IMG/VR virus record: IMGVR_UViG_3300032240_000463
Coordinates: 1-26,091 of that record
Direction: 5' to 3' (one strand)
From: a virus
Length of the DNA: 26,091 nucleotides
Positions 7,680 to 15,266 of this stretch are shown piece by piece. A model generated the notes under the pieces. That model was not told where the DNA came from. It made no database searches and saw only the letters and a program-made list of their open reading frames with translations. Positions within the stretch are counted from its first letter, which is position 1. Each line of letters begins with the position of its first letter. Made by a program: the position numbers and the translations under genes.

Positions 7680-8911
7680 TACTTACTCCAGTTTTTCTGT
7701 GCAGTAAAATTCAAATGACTGAATTCAAGTCTATCAACTAACTTAACTGCGTTACCTTTTAATCTATCTACTGCAACAAAACCTTCGGGATTCGTAACCT
7801 TAAATCCATCTTCTGTTTGAACAAAGGTACTTGTTACTTGTCTCATCTGTTGCAATTTTTTGATAATCATATTCTTTGCATCAACCATGCCATTCTGCAT
7901 ATCAAAGATACGAATCAAGTCCATTGAATTGTTACGGAGAGTTCGCATGATTTCATTTTTAATCATGGTCTTATCTCTCTTTGTTTTTTCCATTTTTGCA
8001 GAAGAAATATCTTTGTTTAATTTTTCTTCAACCCACTTCAACAATTCTCTTGTGTGGGCATTTGTATTTGTAATCTTCTGACCTTCACGCACTTTGGTGT
8101 TATTAAAAGTCTTAATGTATTCTCTAACAGTATCATTTGATGATATTCTATTGATAGCCAATGAATTGGTTTGTTTGAATAGTGAACCCACATTCGATAG
8201 AATAGAAGTAATTGATTTCGTTTCTTCTTCTGTGAATGATGCAGTACCAGATGCATCAGTAAAATATGCATCACGGAACCAAACATCTTTAGTTGGCGTT
8301 AAATTCTTAATGTCAATATTGAATGACGCTTTCATATCAGCAAATGTTTTGCCTGTGTATGAAGTATGAAACACAACACCCATTTGTGCAGATGTCATAG
8401 CTTTTGCAAGTTTAGAATCAGAAGGTACAGCATAGACTAATGTATTTGGTTGAAATGTAATGTAGTTTTCACCATCAAGTGTTTTTTGTGTTATATCACC
8501 TTTTGCAAACATCATATCACCTTGCAGAACACCTTTGATGCCAAGTTTTGGAAGATATCTTAGTGCAACTTTAAGTTTTACATTAAGACCCTCACCTGGA
8601 TGGTTCTTGTCAATGTCAGCATCGGTGTAATTCAACTTTGCATTTGCATTGAATACACCTTTTGTACCAACAAAGAACTGACCATTGTCTGGATTAACAC
8701 CACAAAAGATTGCAGGTGAACCATCCCATTTTGTTGTAACATTTACTTTTGATTGCGAATGACCGGCAAGCATATCTCTCAATGCTTGTAAGAAATTAAT
8801 TGCATCACGACCACCTTGAACACCACGATTGAGAATCTCATCCTCAATATGTTCTAGGTGAAGGTTCGCACCTTCTTTTTTTGCTTCGGTTAAATATTCT
8901 TTGAATTTCAT
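7679..8911 (-). CDS. Ligase-fold nucleotidyltransferase-like protein with capsid-targeting-like N-terminus
   Basis: The 410-residue protein carries an ordered set of motifs like those of ATP-dependent DNA/RNA ligases. Motif I KWDG is at residues 61-64 (candidate nucleotidylated Lys61), a motif III-like VLQGDMMF at 128-135, a IIIa-like VVFHTSYTG near 179-187, a motif IV-like EGFV at 376-379 and a motif V-like VKLVD at 389-393. About 190 residues separate IIIa from IV, far more than in ordinary ligases, so an insertion or a divergent family is likely. The N-terminus MKFKEYLTEA resembles the capsid-targeting leader of T4 internal proteins, with a Leu-x-Glu/Ala protease site. It lies one base after the preceding gene. 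It could be an active ligase, a capping-like enzyme or an inactive relative. Motif spacing is by eye only. Confidence 0.6.
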   Translation of the reverse strand: MKFKEYLTEAKKEGANLHLEHIEDEILNRGVQGGRDAINFLQALRDMLAGHSQSKVNVTTKWDGSPAIFCGVNPDNGQFFVGTKGVFNANAKLNYTDADIDKNHPGEGLNVKLKVALRYLPKLGIKGVLQGDMMFAKGDITQKTLDGENYITFQPNTLVYAVPSDSKLAKAMTSAQMGVVFHTSYTGKTFADMKASFNIDIKNLTPTKDVWFRDAYFTDASGTASFTEEETKSITSILSNVGSLFKQTNSLAINRISSNDTVREYIKTFNNTKVREGQKITNTNAHTRELLKWVEEKLNKDISSAKMEKTKRDKTMIKNEIMRTLRNNSMDLIRIFDMQNGMVDAKNMIIKKLQQMRQVTSTFVQTEDGFKVTNPEGFVAVDRLKGNAVKLVDRLEFSHLNFTAQKNWSK

Positions 8912-8912
8912 A

Positions 8913-10013
8913 TTAACTATACTTTATGAATATGCTACTGTTCTTTGTTGCGGATGATGCATATTCATAAATGTATTTACACAATGCATCCATTTTCTTT
9001 TCTTTAATAACGGTATAAACTAAATCAATACCAATATACTTAGACATCCACCAAGTCTTATCTTTTCTATGTCCTGCTTTTGCTTGTGTAATCAATGTAT
9101 CAATCTTTTCCTTTGAACCCGACAACTCTTTAAACATTGTTGCAAACTTTTTAAAGTCGGCATCAGTTGGTTTATCAATAGGTGTCTGATTAGGTTGTGT
9201 CAATTTAGATTTATTAACACCCGCTTCAACTGCACCTTCAAAAATGATACCACCACCTATTTTACCACCTGCGGCAGCTTTACCTTTAATTTCACCTTGC
9301 CATGAAGATGGAACAGGACGACTGGAGAAATTACGCAACTGAACTTCACCTGCAACACCTTCAGATTTATACTGAATGTAAATGTCTTTTGAATCCGTCA
9401 TATTCATACCAAGTTTTACACCTGTGAACTGAGCAACAAGAGGTTTACCATTATTAAAAAATTTAGAATGTGGTTGGTCTTTAGGACCAATTTTCTTTAA
9501 TGATATACCAATCATGTTGGTATATGCAAATTCATCATAAACATAACGATTATATTCACCCAATGTATCAAATTTGGTTTGTAACTTAAAACCTTTTCTA
9601 ATCATCCAAATATCGGCAGGATTCCATTTATCATCACCAGTAATACCACTACCTTTTTTGAATTTACGCCAGTTATCGTAGATTGAATTGACTAAAGCTC
9701 CACCACGATAAAATTTAAAATTCTTACCACTACTTGCACCAGGTACTTCTTCGAAAATTAAGTTAGCAGTCAATACAACACTTCTAAACCAATTCTCATC
9801 TAAACCTTCCATACATGCTGCAAGCGTTCTATCACAATCAGCATCAGCAGTTGTTGACTTGGTTATTTGAGAAACATCTGTCAATGGTTTACCTAAATGT
9901 TGTCTTGTCGCACAAGCATATGCCTGTAAACTTTCTGCCAAAGCGGTAAGTTCAGCACCTGCACCAGATTGTTTTCCTTCTGTATCTACATTAACTTTTG
10001 TTGGGATTTTCAT
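8913..10013 (-). CDS. Late protein of unknown function, possible nuclease fold
   Basis: A 366-residue protein that I cannot assign. Noteworthy stretches are NPADIWMIRKGF (about residue 130), then IGISLKKIGPKDQPHSKFFN, and later KDIYIQYKSEG with GEVQLRNFSS. A D-I-W strand followed by an S-L-K-K strand is the kind of spacing seen in some PD-(D/E)xK nucleases, but the evidence is weak. A Gly/Ala-rich segment (KGKAAAGGKIGGGIIFEGA) follows. There is no signal peptide or membrane helix. A Leu-Ala-Glu/Ser site at residues 25-28 would fit the T4 prohead protease rule. The gene has its own late promoter and an SD-covering hairpin, so it is probably expressed late and could be a virion component. Confidence 0.8.
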   Translation of the reverse strand: MKIPTKVNVDTEGKQSGAGAELTALAESLQAYACATRQHLGKPLTDVSQITKSTTADADCDRTLAACMEGLDENWFRSVVLTANLIFEEVPGASSGKNFKFYRGGALVNSIYDNWRKFKKGSGITGDDKWNPADIWMIRKGFKLQTKFDTLGEYNRYVYDEFAYTNMIGISLKKIGPKDQPHSKFFNNGKPLVAQFTGVKLGMNMTDSKDIYIQYKSEGVAGEVQLRNFSSRPVPSSWQGEIKGKAAAGGKIGGGIIFEGAVEAGVNKSKLTQPNQTPIDKPTDADFKKFATMFKELSGSKEKIDTLITQAKAGHRKDKTWWMSKYIGIDLVYTVIKEKKMDALCKYIYEYASSATKNSSIFIKYS

Positions 10014-10015
10014 TT

Positions 10016-10045
10016 TAAATACCTAAATTATTGACTAGGTATTTA
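10016..10045 (-). promoter_or_regulatory. Hairpin sequestering the ribosome-binding site of the 366-residue late gene
   Basis: On the minus strand a perfect 10-base inverted repeat is present: TAAATACCTA at 10045-10036 and TAGGTATTTA at 10025-10016, separated by a 10-base loop. The AGG that serves as Shine-Dalgarno, eight bases before the ATG at 10013, lies in the right arm. The left arm overlaps the late promoter and lies upstream of its predicted start site. Read-through RNA would therefore be folded and silent while late RNA is open, as described for T4 genes e, soc and 49. Confidence 0.65.
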
Positions 10046-10047
10046 TG
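10040..10047 (-). promoter_or_regulatory. T4-type late promoter
   Basis: The minus strand reads CATAAATA followed by CCTAG, seven of eight bases of the T4 late consensus. It lies in the only sizeable gap (43 bases) between the replication genes and the late-like module. By T4 spacing transcription would start near 10034, about 20 bases before the ATG at 10013. The gene order and the associated hairpin raise confidence. Confidence 0.6.
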
Positions 10048-10056
10048 TTATCTCAA

Positions 10057-11172
10057 TTACCGAATAATGTCAAGTTCTTTTTCGCCTGTCCAAACTTCTA
10101 TCTCGGAGCGCAGCCTATTCTCAGACTTGAGTGTATCATATCTTGTCGTTGATTTCTTCTTCCACCACTCTATAATCGATTCCAAATGAAACTTATCATA
10201 GTTCTCCTTGTCTGGAATTAACTTGTCGGTTCTTCCCATAACAACATCGGTAAAGTTACTGTAACCATAGTTTGAGGCATAGTATCGTTTCTTTTCTGTC
10301 AACGACAAGGCGTTCTCAATAGTCTTTGCGAACTTTTCACCTTCTGGTGTGCCTTTGAGTGCCGCTTTAGTCATTGCAATAATTGTATTTGAAATCTTCA
10401 TCTTACGGGAAGAAGCATCTTCTGGTACAAAAACACCAATTGCAGTTTCAACATACTGTTTCAAATCTTCATATGGTTTGCCATGCATCATTGGAATGAA
10501 ATTACTATCTGTTAGACCTTTGAATCTGAGGTAAGGTTTCATGCCATCATATTGTGATGATGACTTAGAACTACCATATAATGAAGTTGTCTCAAACAAA
10601 CATGTATTCATCTTATACTTTTTGTTCAGCATTTCTTTAATCTCATGTGAACAACAGATAGCGGCAAGCAACTTACCACCAAGGTAGTTGAAACCAAATG
10701 GTTGACTTGGCACAATCACAAAACCCATAATTGATGTGTGATTAAATGCCTTAGATGATTCTGGTGCCTGTGTAAAGACACCTTGTAACATTTCATTGCG
10801 TGGTTTCATATTAATCACAGGAGAACCTAGACGAATGAAACCGACCCACTTCTTAGTTTTCTTTTCTAATACTGCCAATCGTAAACAACGACCAGGAATA
10901 CTAGTCATGTTAGAGTGACTTGAAATCATATTCAGATAAATGTCCCAAGTATCTTGTGGCAGTTCAACCAATTCAAAGTCCATATCTTTTGGATGAATAC
11001 TGAAGTCACTAAACAAGTCATCTTCAGGTCCCATGCCAAACAAGGCAGTAGGTCTTTCAGAAAGACTGTTTAGTTTTTGGTCACGAATGTAGTCATCGAT
11101 TCTTTCGAACCTATCAAAGTAATCAGAGAATACACTTGCACAATGTATGGCTTGTTCTTTGGACAAACTCAT
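10057..11172 (-). CDS. DruA/DUF4338-like protein
   Basis: A 371-residue protein without clear enzymatic motifs. The central region (about residues 100-235) follows the pattern I associate with DUF4338, the fold of Druantia protein DruA. It has a strand with WVGFIRLGSPV, an FVIVP strand with GFNYLGGKLLAAICCSHEI, then CLFETTSLYGSSK and QYDGMKPYLRFKG. DruA is part of a bacterial anti-phage system, but phages also carry relatives of unknown role. The start has a strong GGAGAC site and overlaps the gp41 stop by four bases, so it is made with the helicase. The family assignment is from memory of the pattern and needs a profile search. Confidence 0.45.
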   Translation of the reverse strand: MSLSKEQAIHCASVFSDYFDRFERIDDYIRDQKLNSLSERPTALFGMGPEDDLFSDFSIHPKDMDFELVELPQDTWDIYLNMISSHSNMTSIPGRCLRLAVLEKKTKKWVGFIRLGSPVINMKPRNEMLQGVFTQAPESSKAFNHTSIMGFVIVPSQPFGFNYLGGKLLAAICCSHEIKEMLNKKYKMNTCLFETTSLYGSSKSSSQYDGMKPYLRFKGLTDSNFIPMMHGKPYEDLKQYVETAIGVFVPEDASSRKMKISNTIIAMTKAALKGTPEGEKFAKTIENALSLTEKKRYYASNYGYSNFTDVVMGRTDKLIPDKENYDKFHLESIIEWWKKKSTTRYDTLKSENRLRSEIEVWTGEKELDIIR

Positions 11173-12575
11173 ACTTTTAAGTCTCCAAACTTATTGTTCA
11201 ACTTTCGTTCCCGATTACCAAATGTGTTTAATGGTTGTGTATCATCATCGTGACCTTTGTCAATGATTTCATTCTGTGCAGATTGTTCGGCATCATACAG
11301 TCTCATTTTTGCACGGTCGATGCCAACAACAAATCGTTTGTAATAATTTGGGTCACTATAACGATTTTTCAATTGTTTAATAAGAATCTGATTTAAACCT
11401 TCAAGTTCTTCATTCGTTACAAGTGCAAACATAAAGTCGGCAGTTGCAGGCAAACCAAAAGATTCTGAAGTATCTTCAAGACCAGGATCCGAATTACTGA
11501 AACCAGACCTTGTTGTTTGTGTTGCAGAAACAACTGGCAATGCAAACTCAACGGCAAGACCACGGAGTTCTTCTGCAATAGATTTAATATAGGTGTAACT
11601 GTTTACATTGCCACCTGGTTTGATACGAGCAGAGGCACAGATATTCAAATAATCAATAAAAATGATTTGTGGTTTGAAATTCTTCTTCAAATGCAATTCA
11701 TTCAACAAGGCACGAAAGTGTAGTGTCGAAGCACTTGCAGTTGGATATTCTTTGATGATTAACTTACCATGTGTTTTGGATTTTAATGATTCGAACTTTC
11801 TTTCATAATCTTCTTTACTGATTGTATGAAGTTCATTTAAATCAATATTCAATAAGTTGGCATCAATACGCTCAGCGATTCTTTCTTCTGCCATTTCCAT
11901 TGTGATATACAATACATTATGACCTTGAGATAAACAACCTGCTGCCACATGGCACATGAATAATGATTTACCAACACCAGTACCTGCAAGTGCAATGTTC
12001 AATGTCTTTGTTGGCAGACCACCTTTAGTAATCTTATTGAGAATGTCAATATCAAAACGAATACGAGATTCTACTTTGTGATAGAAATCATAACGGGATT
12101 CAAAATCTTGTGTGTAATCGTGACCAACATTGCTATCAAAAGAAACACCAAGTGCATCTGCAAGAAGTTGGGGAATCTCACCTTTAGATTTCTTACCATC
12201 TCTGTCATCTAGGATGCCAACAGATTCCATGATTGCATTATAGATGGCCTTGTCTTGGCAAAACTTTTCAGTCTGCTCAGTCAACCATGCCATTTCAGGC
12301 ACATCATCTTTTTCTTGTGTGATTTCTTTAAGTAACTCAACCGAATCTCTTACTTGTGGTTCAGTAAGATTTTTCTTTTCGGTGATATTGATTACAAGTG
12401 CTTCGTGTGTGGGAAGGTTTTTGTATTTGTTTACAAACTCAAACACTTCTTTGAACACCAACTTTTCAGCTGGGTCAGAGAAGTATTCTGCTTTTATGAA
12501 AGGTAAAACTTTTCGTGTAAATGCCTCATTATACACCAAATTTTTGAGTATTGTTTTTTCCAGTCGCATCATCAT
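11169..12575 (-). CDS. 41: DnaB-like replicative helicase (T4 gp41)
   Basis: The 468-residue protein is the ring helicase that unwinds the fork and works with the primase. The RecA-like motor shows Walker A GTGVGKS (residues 198-204), a YITMEMAEE segment with the catalytic glutamate region, Walker B IIFIDYLNI and the sensor-like VVSATQTTR loop. An arginine-finger region precedes LKNRYSDPN. The N-terminal 150 residues are the helical hairpin domain of the family. Length is close to T4 gp41 (475 residues). Its start, one of three consecutive ATGs at 12575-12567, lies 47 bases inside the gp40-like gene, with a weak GAAG site. UvsX, gp40 and gp41 genes are consecutive as in T4. Confidence 0.93.
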   Translation of the reverse strand: MMMRLEKTILKNLVYNEAFTRKVLPFIKAEYFSDPAEKLVFKEVFEFVNKYKNLPTHEALVINITEKKNLTEPQVRDSVELLKEITQEKDDVPEMAWLTEQTEKFCQDKAIYNAIMESVGILDDRDGKKSKGEIPQLLADALGVSFDSNVGHDYTQDFESRYDFYHKVESRIRFDIDILNKITKGGLPTKTLNIALAGTGVGKSLFMCHVAAGCLSQGHNVLYITMEMAEERIAERIDANLLNIDLNELHTISKEDYERKFESLKSKTHGKLIIKEYPTASASTLHFRALLNELHLKKNFKPQIIFIDYLNICASARIKPGGNVNSYTYIKSIAEELRGLAVEFALPVVSATQTTRSGFSNSDPGLEDTSESFGLPATADFMFALVTNEELEGLNQILIKQLKNRYSDPNYYKRFVVGIDRAKMRLYDAEQSAQNEIIDKGHDDDTQPLNTFGNRERKLNNKFGDLKV

Positions 12576-12849
12576 TTATTTTCTTCAGTAAAACTTCGGT
12601 TAGTATCTCACCCATTATTGTAACAAATTTATCATCATTAATCAATGTTTCTAAATCATGTTCACCTGGATCGATGATACCAAAACCAAATTTTAATTTA
12701 CCGATTTCACCTTCTTCAATTATTTGGGCATCATTATAATGGTAACAGACATTAACATACTCACTCATCATAAGTTGTATGCCTGTTACCTTCCTATCAT
12801 CGGAGAATGAATAATCAAACAACCGATAATCTTTAAACTCTTTAAGCAT
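12529..12849 (-). CDS. 40: gp40-like head vertex assembly chaperone
   Basis: 106 residues from the ATG at 12849, which overlaps the UvsX stop by eight bases and has GAAGAAG eight to ten bases upstream. An earlier in-frame ATG at 12918 would add 23 residues fully inside uvsX and has no good ribosome site, so the shorter form is chosen. The protein pattern (YRLFDYSFSDDRKVTGI, a Tyr-rich strand, EEGEIGKLKFGFGIIDPG, then a C-terminal helix IMGEILTEVLL) fits the phage head-assembly chaperone family. In T4, gene 40 (114 residues) also sits between uvsX and 41. In T4 it helps start the portal vertex. The assignment rests on synteny, size and pattern. Confidence 0.62.
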   Translation of the reverse strand: MLKEFKDYRLFDYSFSDDRKVTGIQLMMSEYVNVCYHYNDAQIIEEGEIGKLKFGFGIIDPGEHDLETLINDDKFVTIMGEILTEVLLKKINDDATGKNNTQKFGV

Positions 12850-13900
12850 CCTCGGGTTCTTCTTCCAAAACTGGATTTTCTCCCATAATGTTGCCATATG
12901 CGATACCATATTTTGCATTTACGAATTCCTTAAACGATTCATTTTTAAGTAACGGTTGCCAAAATTCATCCGTTTGTGTGGCATCAAAACGAACTTTGTC
13001 ACCAATCTCTCCAGTTTTCTGGTCAATCTTTGCATACCAACCTGGTGATGGTTTAGATACAAACTTACCCTCAATCGCAATATCGACCAAGCCAGAATAC
13101 TTTTGAATACCACCATCGAAGGAGACCGCAATAGGAATTTTAGATTTCTCTTTAACATAACGAGATTTCTCCACATTAATAATGAAGTTGTAACCTACAA
13201 TCTCTGTGCCATCTTTCTCTTGTTGACGACCTAGAATGTAGATGTTGTCAGCAGAGTAGTATGAACCTGTACCGCCACCAACGATATCTTTTGGGAACAT
13301 ACCAATCTCTTTGTAAGTATGATTCACAACAACCATCGGGATATCTTTCAAGTTGAGGTGAGGTGTCACCATTCTAAACAATGATTTAACTTGTTTAGCA
13401 CGGCTCATATCTGCAACAGATTTACCTTCAAGTGCATCTTCTACTTCTTTCTTAGATGCTAGATTACCAATAGAGTCTAAAATAATGACGAGTTTATCGC
13501 CACGATTCACTTCTTGAAGCTGTTGCATTATATCGAACTTTAACTGTTCAATGTCAGTCAAAGGTGTATGTAGAACTCTGTCCATGTCAATCTGAAATGT
13601 TTCAAAGTATTTGACAGGTGTTCCAAATTCTGAATCATAGAACAATAACACCGCTTCAGGGTATTTGTCCATGTAAGCTTTTGCCATTAACAAACTAAAG
13701 GCAGTCTTAAAGTGTTTCGATGGTCCTGCCCACATCGTAAGACCTGGAATAATACCACCATCTAGTTTGCCACTTAGTGCAACATTAATCATTGGCACAT
13801 CAGTTGGCACCATATCTTTTTCGGTAAAGAATTTTGATTTAGATAGAATCGCACTATCTTTAATCGTTGTGTTCTTTTTCAATTTATCAAGTAAACTCAT
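12842..13900 (-). CDS. uvsX: UvsX RecA-like recombinase
   Basis: The 352-residue protein catalyses strand exchange in phage recombination-dependent replication and repair. It has the UvsX form of Walker A, GPSKHFKT (residues 59-66), preceded by KLDGGIIPGLTMWAG, then FYDSEFGTP with the catalytic glutamate, Walker B LVIILDSIGNLAS and the DNA-binding loop region with VVVNHTYKEIG and GGGTGSYYSADNIY. The C-terminus is acidic (ENPVLEEEPEDA), as in T4 UvsX. RBS GGAGATTTAAA; the start overlaps the stop of the membrane-protein gene by four bases. Confidence 0.95.
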   Translation of the reverse strand: MSLLDKLKKNTTIKDSAILSKSKFFTEKDMVPTDVPMINVALSGKLDGGIIPGLTMWAGPSKHFKTAFSLLMAKAYMDKYPEAVLLFYDSEFGTPVKYFETFQIDMDRVLHTPLTDIEQLKFDIMQQLQEVNRGDKLVIILDSIGNLASKKEVEDALEGKSVADMSRAKQVKSLFRMVTPHLNLKDIPMVVVNHTYKEIGMFPKDIVGGGTGSYYSADNIYILGRQQEKDGTEIVGYNFIINVEKSRYVKEKSKIPIAVSFDGGIQKYSGLVDIAIEGKFVSKPSPGWYAKIDQKTGEIGDKVRFDATQTDEFWQPLLKNESFKEFVNAKYGIAYGNIMGENPVLEEEPEDA

Positions 13901-14718
13901 TTTAAATCTCCATCCATTTTTGCAATTTGGTCTTTCGGTATGTGTTCTAAGTTATCATCCTTAAAGAAGGATTCTAAACTAGGACTGCCAGCGTTGTCAA
14001 CCTTTTTTGGTTTCTTTGCCTTCTTAATTGGCAATGCGGGTTCGGGTTCTCTGTATTTACGGAGTGTTTGTTGTGAGGCAATCAGTAACAATATGGCAAG
14101 TGGGTCAAACACCACGATGATAATAAAAATAACCGTTCTTACTGCTTTATCTATGAAACTTGGGTCGTCTTTTGAGTAGAAAGCCTCGGCGATATACTTA
14201 ATTGGCCCAATTTCTGCCGCTAATTTATTTTCTTCACTTAGTAAAGGTAGTTTTTCAGTAGAAAGTCTTTTTAATTCTGCCTGTGCTTCTTGTATTTGAT
14301 TATCAATCTTTTTTGTTGCAGTAGCAGGGTCGCCTGCTCGTTGTAGGAGGTATGTCAATCGTTCTTTTGTAATCTTCTCTTGTGTCTCTAATGTTTTTAT
14401 TTGAACACTATTTGCACCGATAACGATATTTGAATCGAGGTGTGCTTTAGAAAGGTATCCAAAGATACCCATTGATGTGATTGACATTAATAAGAAGATG
14501 GCAATGCAGAAATAATAACGCATTGCTCGCACAGTAACATTCCAATTGTCATACAACCATGATACTGTTACTACTTTCGCCAACTCTAATACACCACCCA
14601 TTAGAACAATTGGCCAGAATGAACCTGGGAATATTTGTGCTAAACCGATAACGGAATAAAATGCCGCTATGATTGATAATGCAATCGCAGTTAGAAAAGG
14701 TAGTATAACTTGTGTCAT
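13897..14718 (-). CDS. Four-helix membrane protein with coiled coil and clamp-binding-like tail
   Basis: The family is not recognised. The 273-residue protein has four hydrophobic segments at about 5-29, 36-55, 68-88 and 194-215, a charged coiled-coil-like stretch between (about 105-170) and a basic tail rich in Lys and Pro (about 220-240). The tail carries SLESFF at 247-252, close to the SLEDFF at the C-terminus of the phage DNA polymerase, which is the clamp-binding type of motif. It would sit in the host inner membrane with the tail in the cytoplasm. RBS AAGGAATCC; ATGA overlaps link it to the dioxygenase gene before it and uvsX after it. A membrane anchor for the replisome is a speculation from these facts. 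Confidence 0.75.
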   Translation of the reverse strand: MTQVILPFLTAIALSIIAAFYSVIGLAQIFPGSFWPIVLMGGVLELAKVVTVSWLYDNWNVTVRAMRYYFCIAIFLLMSITSMGIFGYLSKAHLDSNIVIGANSVQIKTLETQEKITKERLTYLLQRAGDPATATKKIDNQIQEAQAELKRLSTEKLPLLSEENKLAAEIGPIKYIAEAFYSKDDPSFIDKAVRTVIFIIIVVFDPLAILLLIASQQTLRKYREPEPALPIKKAKKPKKVDNAGSPSLESFFKDDNLEHIPKDQIAKMDGDLK

Positions 14719-15266
14719 GGATTCCTTTTTGAATGTGGAACATCAAATACAAAAGTAATTCTGGTACAATCACCTACATTTTTAGTACCATGTAATAATT
14801 TATTGTTGAACCACAATAGAGTTCCTGGTTCTACAATAACAGATTCATCACCAACACTATATTCGTAACGACCTTGTATCGAAAGGTGATATCTATCTTT
14901 TGTTAGATAGTATGTGCCTTCGTCAATATGTTTACCAACAATACCATCTACTGGTAGTGATAAGAAACCGCATCGCTTAAAGTCGTGAAAATTTCGTTTA
15001 AGAAAACGGACAATCTCTGTATGTCTTTCATATGCAGGAGTTGGAACACAAATCTCAGTATCACCTATTTTCTGTTCCAAATTTTCAATACCACCCATTA
15101 CAATTTGTAATACATCGGCAGTAACAATATATTTCTCTGCATCAAGTTGACCAATTTCTCGGTCTTTAATTTTCTTTTGATTACCCCAATCATCAGGAAA
15201 TTGTTCCAATTGTTTTAGAATCTTTGAAACATTTATACCTGTTTTAATGACTCTAATGTTTTTCAT
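14715..15266 (-). CDS. Aspartyl/asparaginyl beta-hydroxylase-like 2OG-Fe(II) dioxygenase
   Basis: A 183-residue protein with the iron and 2-oxoglutarate signature of the double-stranded beta-helix dioxygenases. HID is at residues 113-115, the RYHLSI strand at 125-130, GTLLWFNNKLLHGTKN carries the distal histidine H159, and TRITFVFDV holds R169, the likely 2-oxoglutarate ligand. The WFNNK-x-x-H-x-x-x-N pattern is typical of Asp_Arg_Hydrox proteins. Its substrate could be a protein, peptide or nucleotide. The ATG overlaps the polymerase stop (ATGA) with GAGGAC upstream, so the two are co-expressed. Similar dioxygenases are common in T4-like phages of aquatic bacteria, with unknown targets. Confidence 0.78.
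   Translation of the reverse strand: MKNIRVIKTGINVSKILKQLEQFPDDWGNQKKIKDREIGQLDAEKYIVTADVLQIVMGGIENLEQKIGDTEICVPTPAYERHTEIVRFLKRNFHDFKRCGFLSLPVDGIVGKHIDEGTYYLTKDRYHLSIQGRYEYSVGDESVIVEPGTLLWFNNKLLHGTKNVGDCTRITFVFDVPHSKRNP

Noticed and set aside
12244-12591. A 115-codon plus-strand open frame
   Set aside because: It is antisense to the N-terminal domain of the gp41 helicase and has a low-complexity Ser/Phe-rich product.
12850-12918. Longer N-terminus of the gp40-like gene
   Set aside because: These 23 extra codons lie wholly inside uvsX, and the extension resembles no part of the family. The ATG at 12849 has a better ribosome site and the usual 8-base overlap.
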